This document shows positions 6,350 to 9,288 of a stretch of DNA of 9,288 nt, one piece after another (the stretch's first letter is position 1; every line of letters starts with the position of its first letter). The translations under genes were made by a program, and so were the position numbers. Under the pieces are notes generated by a model. It searched no databases, was not told the origin of the DNA, and was given only the letters and a program-made list of their open reading frames with translations. The stretch spans positions 1 through 9,288 of the forward strand of contig JAPOYQ010000693.1 of the NCBI GenBank assembly GCA_026706505.1, written 5' to 3'. Source of the stretch: Gemmatimonadota bacterium. Lineage in GTDB: Bacteria; Latescibacterota; UBA2968; UBA8231.

Positions 6350-6766
6350 CGCCTGCTGTTGGTCAATCATAGAAAAAGCGGACAGTATGATTTTTGGTTA
6401 CCACCGGGGGGAAAGTTACAGGGAAACGAATCGATCTTTGACTGTGCGCGACGCGAAGCGATGGAAGAGACGGGATTATCCGTTGAGTTAGATCGCATCG
6501 TCTATATCATCGAATATGTCCAACCAGACTATCATTTCTGCAAATTTTTTATTCGCTGCAAAAGGTTCGCCGGAACCCTCACACTTGCCAACAAAGAACC
6601 AGCAGAGACGTTTCTCGTCAATGCGAGTTTCTTGGCAAAGACAGATTTGCGAAAGCTCGACGTGCGTCCCACCATTTTGCAAGATCGTTTTTGGGATGAT
6701 CTTGAGGCCGAATTTCCAGAGACGCGATATTTGGGCCTTGAAGAAATAAGTTCCAATCGCAGTTGA
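6305..6766 (+). CDS. Nudix hydrolase
   Basis: A Nudix-fold hydrolase, cleaving a nucleoside diphosphate linked to some group X, with Mg2+ in the cytosol. With the GTG start at 6305 it has 153 residues. A TTG at 6293 in the same frame would add four residues and overlap the LarA gene by 11 bp; neither has a visible ribosome site, so translation is probably coupled to LarA. RYGISAAALIVQHKRLLLV forms the first strands. The Nudix box is perfect: G-x5-E-x7-REAMEETGL within GGKLQGNESIFDCA and REAMEETGL. LPPGGK just before it and the strand with YHFCKFFIRC after it are usual. The C-terminal part (NASFLAKTDLRKLDVRPTIL) is typical of Nudix proteins that end in a helix. The substrate cannot be read from the sequence. 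The gene is visibly AT-richer than LarA. Confidence 0.88.
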   Translation: MRYGISAAALIVQHKRLLLVNHRKSGQYDFWLPPGGKLQGNESIFDCARREAMEETGLSVELDRIVYIIEYVQPDYHFCKFFIRCKRFAGTLTLANKEPAETFLVNASFLAKTDLRKLDVRPTILQDRFWDDLEAEFPETRYLGLEEISSNRS

Positions 6767-6788
6767 AAGAAAGGTGCAGAAATAAGAA

Positions 6789-7643
6789 ATGGAAAACGGC
6801 GTCCAAGACTACCTATTCGACCTCCAAGGTTATCTGGTCTTAAAAGATGCAATCTCGTCAGCAGATTTGCATGAGATGAACCAGTGGATCGATGACCACG
6901 CATCGTATGTAGAAGAGCCGTGGTCAACCGATGGTGATCCAAAGAAAAAAGGCCGCTGGATCGGTCATATAGAAACGCACACCTACAATGAAGAAAATGG
7001 GGTCAATTTCCAAAGCATCATCGAGGGCGGCCCTGTTTTCGAGAAACTAATAGATCACCCCGCCTGGATCGACTTGGTCAAGAAGTACATTCACGCCTCA
7101 GTAAACGGCCTCTCCATTCACGAGAACTTTCTCAACGTCCGCGGTCCAGGCGGTTACCTCCACATCCACTGCGGCGGCCATGTTCCGCTCAGTTATCTGA
7201 CATTTCGCCAGAACAACACTGGAGAATGGCTGGTCGGACAGATTAACGTATTGATGGCTCTCAACGACATCGGCGAGGGCGATGGCCCACCCGTCCTAAT
7301 TCCGGGTAGCCACAAGTGTACGGAAATTCACCCTCGGCTAGAGGTAGATGGTCGGGGCTTGATTTACGATAGCGTGAGCGGCAAACCCGCCGGAACAGCC
7401 ATCGCCATGCAAGAAATGTATCTGAAGGCAGGAGATGTTTTGTTATTCACCGATGCGATAACACACGGCTCGGCGGAACGCACCAATCCCGGTTATCGGC
7501 GAACGATTGTCTATCGCTATTCTCCAAAATACGTGCGCGAGCGATTCAACTATCAAATTTCAGAAGACCTGTTACAACGTTTGACCCCGGAAAGACGGGC
7601 AATTATTGTGCCCAACGCGCCGCGACGACCACCATCCGCATAG
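6789..7643 (+). CDS. PhyH-family protein with noncanonical HxG metal motif
   Basis: A 284-residue protein of the phytanoyl-CoA dioxygenase fold. FDLQGYLVLKDAIS (10-23) is the usual N-terminal strand, DGPPVLIPGSHK (165-176) and AGDVLLFTDAITHGS (214-228) are core strands, and R238 in GYRRTIVYRY is the likely 2-oxoglutarate anchor. The distal iron ligand is H226. Where HxD normally stands the sequence reads YLHIHCGGHVP: H127-C-G129, with no acidic residue. From memory, a large environmental PhyH clade has LHGGG at this spot, so this is probably ancestral rather than a mutation. It may bind iron with only two histidines, as in Fe/2OG halogenases, or use another ligand. ATG 6789 follows the Nudix stop by 22 bp, with AAGG at 6771-6774 rather far upstream. 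It resembles the PhyH protein at 878-1723 only at fold level. Confidence 0.82.
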   Translation: MENGVQDYLFDLQGYLVLKDAISSADLHEMNQWIDDHASYVEEPWSTDGDPKKKGRWIGHIETHTYNEENGVNFQSIIEGGPVFEKLIDHPAWIDLVKKYIHASVNGLSIHENFLNVRGPGGYLHIHCGGHVPLSYLTFRQNNTGEWLVGQINVLMALNDIGEGDGPPVLIPGSHKCTEIHPRLEVDGRGLIYDSVSGKPAGTAIAMQEMYLKAGDVLLFTDAITHGSAERTNPGYRRTIVYRYSPKYVRERFNYQISEDLLQRLTPERRAIIVPNAPRRPPSA

Positions 7644-7732
7644 CGAAGAATAGGCAATACGGAATCAGTACCGCTACATTAATCATCCAGTACAATTCGC
7701 AAGCAATATCCACCCAATCCACAAAGCCCTAA
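7641..7732 (+). pseudogene. Relic of a second Nudix gene start (direct repeat 2b)
   Basis: Just after the PhyH stop, the frame through 7655-7696 reads QYGISTATLIIQYN, against RYGISAAALIVQHK at the start of the intact Nudix gene. Differences are mainly conservative (A/T, V/I, H/Y), which is what a diverged paralogue, not chance, would show. Beyond about 7696 the match ends and the frame stops at TAA 7730-7732, before any Nudix box. There is no start codon in frame. I read it as the 5' stub of a lost or displaced Nudix gene. It fills the gap before the PLP enzyme gene. Confidence 0.6.
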
Positions 7733-7734
7733 TC

Positions 7735-8829
7735 ATGACTACCGAACACATCGGCATGACCCGCGACGCCATCGACACCCCCGTCCTATTGGTCAATCTC
7801 GACGCGCTCGAATACAACATTGACCTACTCGCCGAGCACTTCCGCACGGCGGGCAAAAACCTCCGGCCGCACACCAAGTCGCACAAAACCCCGGCCATTG
7901 CCCACCTCCAGCTCACAGCCGGCGCGCAGGGGATTACCTGCGCCAAGGTCGGAGAGGCCGAGGTCATGGCCGACGCCGGCATCCATGACATTCTCATTGC
8001 CAACGAAGTAGTAGGCCGCCGCAAAATCGAGCGCCTCATGGCCCTGGCCGCTCGTTGCGACATTATGGTCGCGGTCGATGACCCGCAAAATCTCGCCGAC
8101 CTCAACGAGGCCGCCCAAGCCTACAAAGTCAGCCCCCGCGTACTCGTGGAGGTCAACATCGGCCACAACCGCTGCGGCGTCGCGCCCGCCACCGTCGTCG
8201 ATCTCGCCCGCGCGGCCTCCCAAGCACCGCACCTGCGTTTCTGCGGTCTGATGGGCTACGAAGGCCACATCATCGACCTCGAAGACAAAGACGCTCGCGA
8301 CGATGGTGCCCGCACCTGCCTCCAGCGCCTCGTCGATGCTCGCGACGACGTAGAACGCGCCGGCCTCGACTGCCTAATTTGCAGCGCCTCGGGCACGGGC
8401 GATTACTACATCAGCATCTCCTTCGACGGCATCACCGAGGTCCAAGCTGGCTCGTACGCGCTGATGGACGCGGCGTACGCCAAACTAAGCTTGGGCTTCA
8501 AAAACGCCCTCAGCGTGCTGACCACCGTTACCAGCCGCCCTGCGCCCGAGCAGGTCATCACCGACGCCGGCCTAAAGAGCCTGACGCCCGAGCACGGCTT
8601 CCCCCTCGTCAAGGATCGTCCCGATTTGGAATGCCATGCCCTCTCCGAAGAGCACGGCCGCCTCAAGACCGTAGCCGGCCCCTGCACCGATCTCCACCCC
8701 GGAGACCTGCTCGAATTTATCCCCGGCCACGGCTGCACCACCGTCAACCTCCACGACCACCTCTACGCGCTGCGCGCCAATCGGCTGGAGGCAATTTGGG
8801 AGATCGCCGGTCGCGGCAAAGTCCGCTGA
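7735..8829 (+). CDS. Fold-type III PLP enzyme, D-serine dehydratase/D-threonine aldolase family
   Basis: A 364-residue cytosolic enzyme with an N-terminal alanine-racemase-like barrel and a C-terminal beta domain. The PLP lysine is expected in LRPHTKSHKTP (43-53), most likely K48. IDTPVLLVNLDALEYNI (13-29) is the usual opening of this family. EVNIGHNRCGV (139-149) and CSASGTGDYY (216-225) line the cofactor site, and EVQAGSYALMD (235-245) is also typical. The C-terminal metal motif is H332-G-C334 in PGHGCTTVNLHDHLYA. As I recall, His-x-Cys binds zinc in eukaryotic-type D-serine dehydratase, while D-threonine aldolase has His-x-Asp, so the motif leans to a dehydratase-like enzyme; beta-hydroxy amino acid lyases of the same family remain possible. 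No ribosome site precedes ATG 7735; ATG 7756 (MTRDAIDTP) is an alternative. High-GC codon use matches the dehydrogenase and LarA genes. Confidence 0.88.
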   Translation: MTTEHIGMTRDAIDTPVLLVNLDALEYNIDLLAEHFRTAGKNLRPHTKSHKTPAIAHLQLTAGAQGITCAKVGEAEVMADAGIHDILIANEVVGRRKIERLMALAARCDIMVAVDDPQNLADLNEAAQAYKVSPRVLVEVNIGHNRCGVAPATVVDLARAASQAPHLRFCGLMGYEGHIIDLEDKDARDDGARTCLQRLVDARDDVERAGLDCLICSASGTGDYYISISFDGITEVQAGSYALMDAAYAKLSLGFKNALSVLTTVTSRPAPEQVITDAGLKSLTPEHGFPLVKDRPDLECHALSEEHGRLKTVAGPCTDLHPGDLLEFIPGHGCTTVNLHDHLYALRANRLEAIWEIAGRGKVR

Positions 8830-8887
8830 CTCGACCCTATACATATACCCTACTGCAGTCACATCCCTGCCCGCCTCGTCGCGGCCA

Positions 8888-9288
8888 CTAACGAGTCTCC
8901 CCTAAAAGCAGCGATTTGATCCGTCCCCACGACTGGGACTCAACGCTAGTAGCAGTAGCGGAAGGGACGACTGGTTGCCAAATGGGATACTCTCCGTCCA
9001 AACTGTTGGTCAGATTGACTAAGTTGCTCCCGTCTATATCCACAGCCCAAATCTCTCCATTGCCGATAGCGGTAAAAGAAGTGCCCGTGCTGCTGAGAAT
9101 GGGGTACGACGTGAAGGCTACCCGCGTGCCGTTGGGTGCCCAAGTAAGGGGAAAACTAGTAAAGATCCAAGAATCGCTGACATCCCCAAAAAAGAGATCG
9201 ACGTTAGGTTGGCCAGACAGGGGAATGGCTGTGACCCAGTCTTCACCGGTCTTCGCATCCCAGTCTTCTCTGGTCATAACGAGGAGAG
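8888..9288 (-). CDS. C-terminal part of a PD40/TolB-like beta-propeller protein
   Basis: The frame is open to the window edge, so this is the last 130 or so residues of a longer protein. The ATG at 9277 has no ribosome site and is probably internal. TWAPNGTRVAFTS is a PD40 blade strand pair (consensus WSPDGxxIAFxS). GEIWAVDIDGSNLVNLTN is the following strand pair, and GEYPIWQP begins the next blade, the pattern of TolB-like propellers. The end carries a Ser/Thr-rich linker and the tail SWGRIKSLLLGETR. Such proteins are often secreted or periplasmic; the signal sequence would lie outside the window. It converges on the PLP enzyme gene with 58 bp between stops, in which I see no clear terminator hairpin. 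Function is unknown. Confidence 0.72.
   Translation of the reverse strand, partial: LLVMTREDWDAKTGEDWVTAIPLSGQPNVDLFFGDVSDSWIFTSFPLTWAPNGTRVAFTSYPILSSTGTSFTAIGNGEIWAVDIDGSNLVNLTNSLDGEYPIWQPVVPSATATSVESQSWGRIKSLLLGETR

Noticed and set aside
8830..8887. Bidirectional terminator between the convergent genes
   Set aside because: No inverted repeat with a T-run could be found in these 58 bases.
8379..8891. 170-residue plus-strand frame inside the PLP enzyme gene
   Set aside because: Extreme Arg/Pro richness and full overlap with a well-supported gene mark it as a shadow frame.
1..9288. Apparent abundance of CTAG sites in the GC-rich genes
   Set aside because: A rough count gives fewer than expected by base composition, so it is not an enrichment.

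Overview
The window reads as a moderately GC-rich bacterial chromosome or metagenome contig, with close gene spacing, Shine-Dalgarno sites and operon-like runs. It carries two phytanoyl-CoA dioxygenase (PhyH)-type genes, a kelch-like propeller, a LarA-type nickel-pincer isomerase and a PD40/TolB-type propeller. That mix is often met in uncultivated lineages such as Poribacteria, Latescibacterota or SAR202-like groups. This lineage guess is inference only; no marker gene is present. No tRNA, rRNA, CRISPR array or transposase was seen.

Layout. (1) Positions 1-2302, plus strand: the 3' end of a kelch-like propeller gene, a canonical Fe/2-oxoglutarate PhyH oxygenase seven bases behind it, and a GNAT acetyltransferase. 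(2) 2303-2578: a gap holding a possible antitoxin-like gene relic on the minus strand and an upstream copy of the leader of the alcohol dehydrogenase gene. (3) 2579-3796: a PlsC-type acyltransferase with a long C-terminal extension. (4) 3882-6303: an iron-type alcohol dehydrogenase and a LarA-family isomerase, tightly coupled. (5) 6293-7643: a Nudix hydrolase overlapping the LarA stop, then a second PhyH-family gene whose metal motif lacks the usual acidic residue. (6) 7644-7734: a short relic of a second Nudix gene start. (7) 7735-8829: a fold-type III PLP enzyme of the D-serine dehydratase/D-threonine aldolase family. (8) 8888 to the window end, minus strand: the C-terminal part of a PD40/TolB-like propeller, convergent with the PLP gene.

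The main structural observation is a mosaic. The acyltransferase lies between two imperfect direct repeats of about 77 bp. Each contains a promoter-like leader and the first four codons of the alcohol dehydrogenase; the upstream copy is a dead fossil. The Nudix-PhyH pair lies between two copies of a Nudix gene start, and the downstream copy is a relic. Both repeat-bounded segments look lower in GC than the alcohol dehydrogenase, LarA and PLP genes around them. The simplest reading is two independent gene gains or tandem duplications into an older hydroxy-acid/amino-acid metabolism cluster.

Functionally, the dehydrogenase, LarA-type isomerase and PLP enzyme could form a module handling alpha-hydroxy acids and beta-hydroxy amino acids. 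Substrates cannot be named from sequence. The window may hold an unusual metabolic module, but I see no clear sign of a wholly new defence or mobile system.
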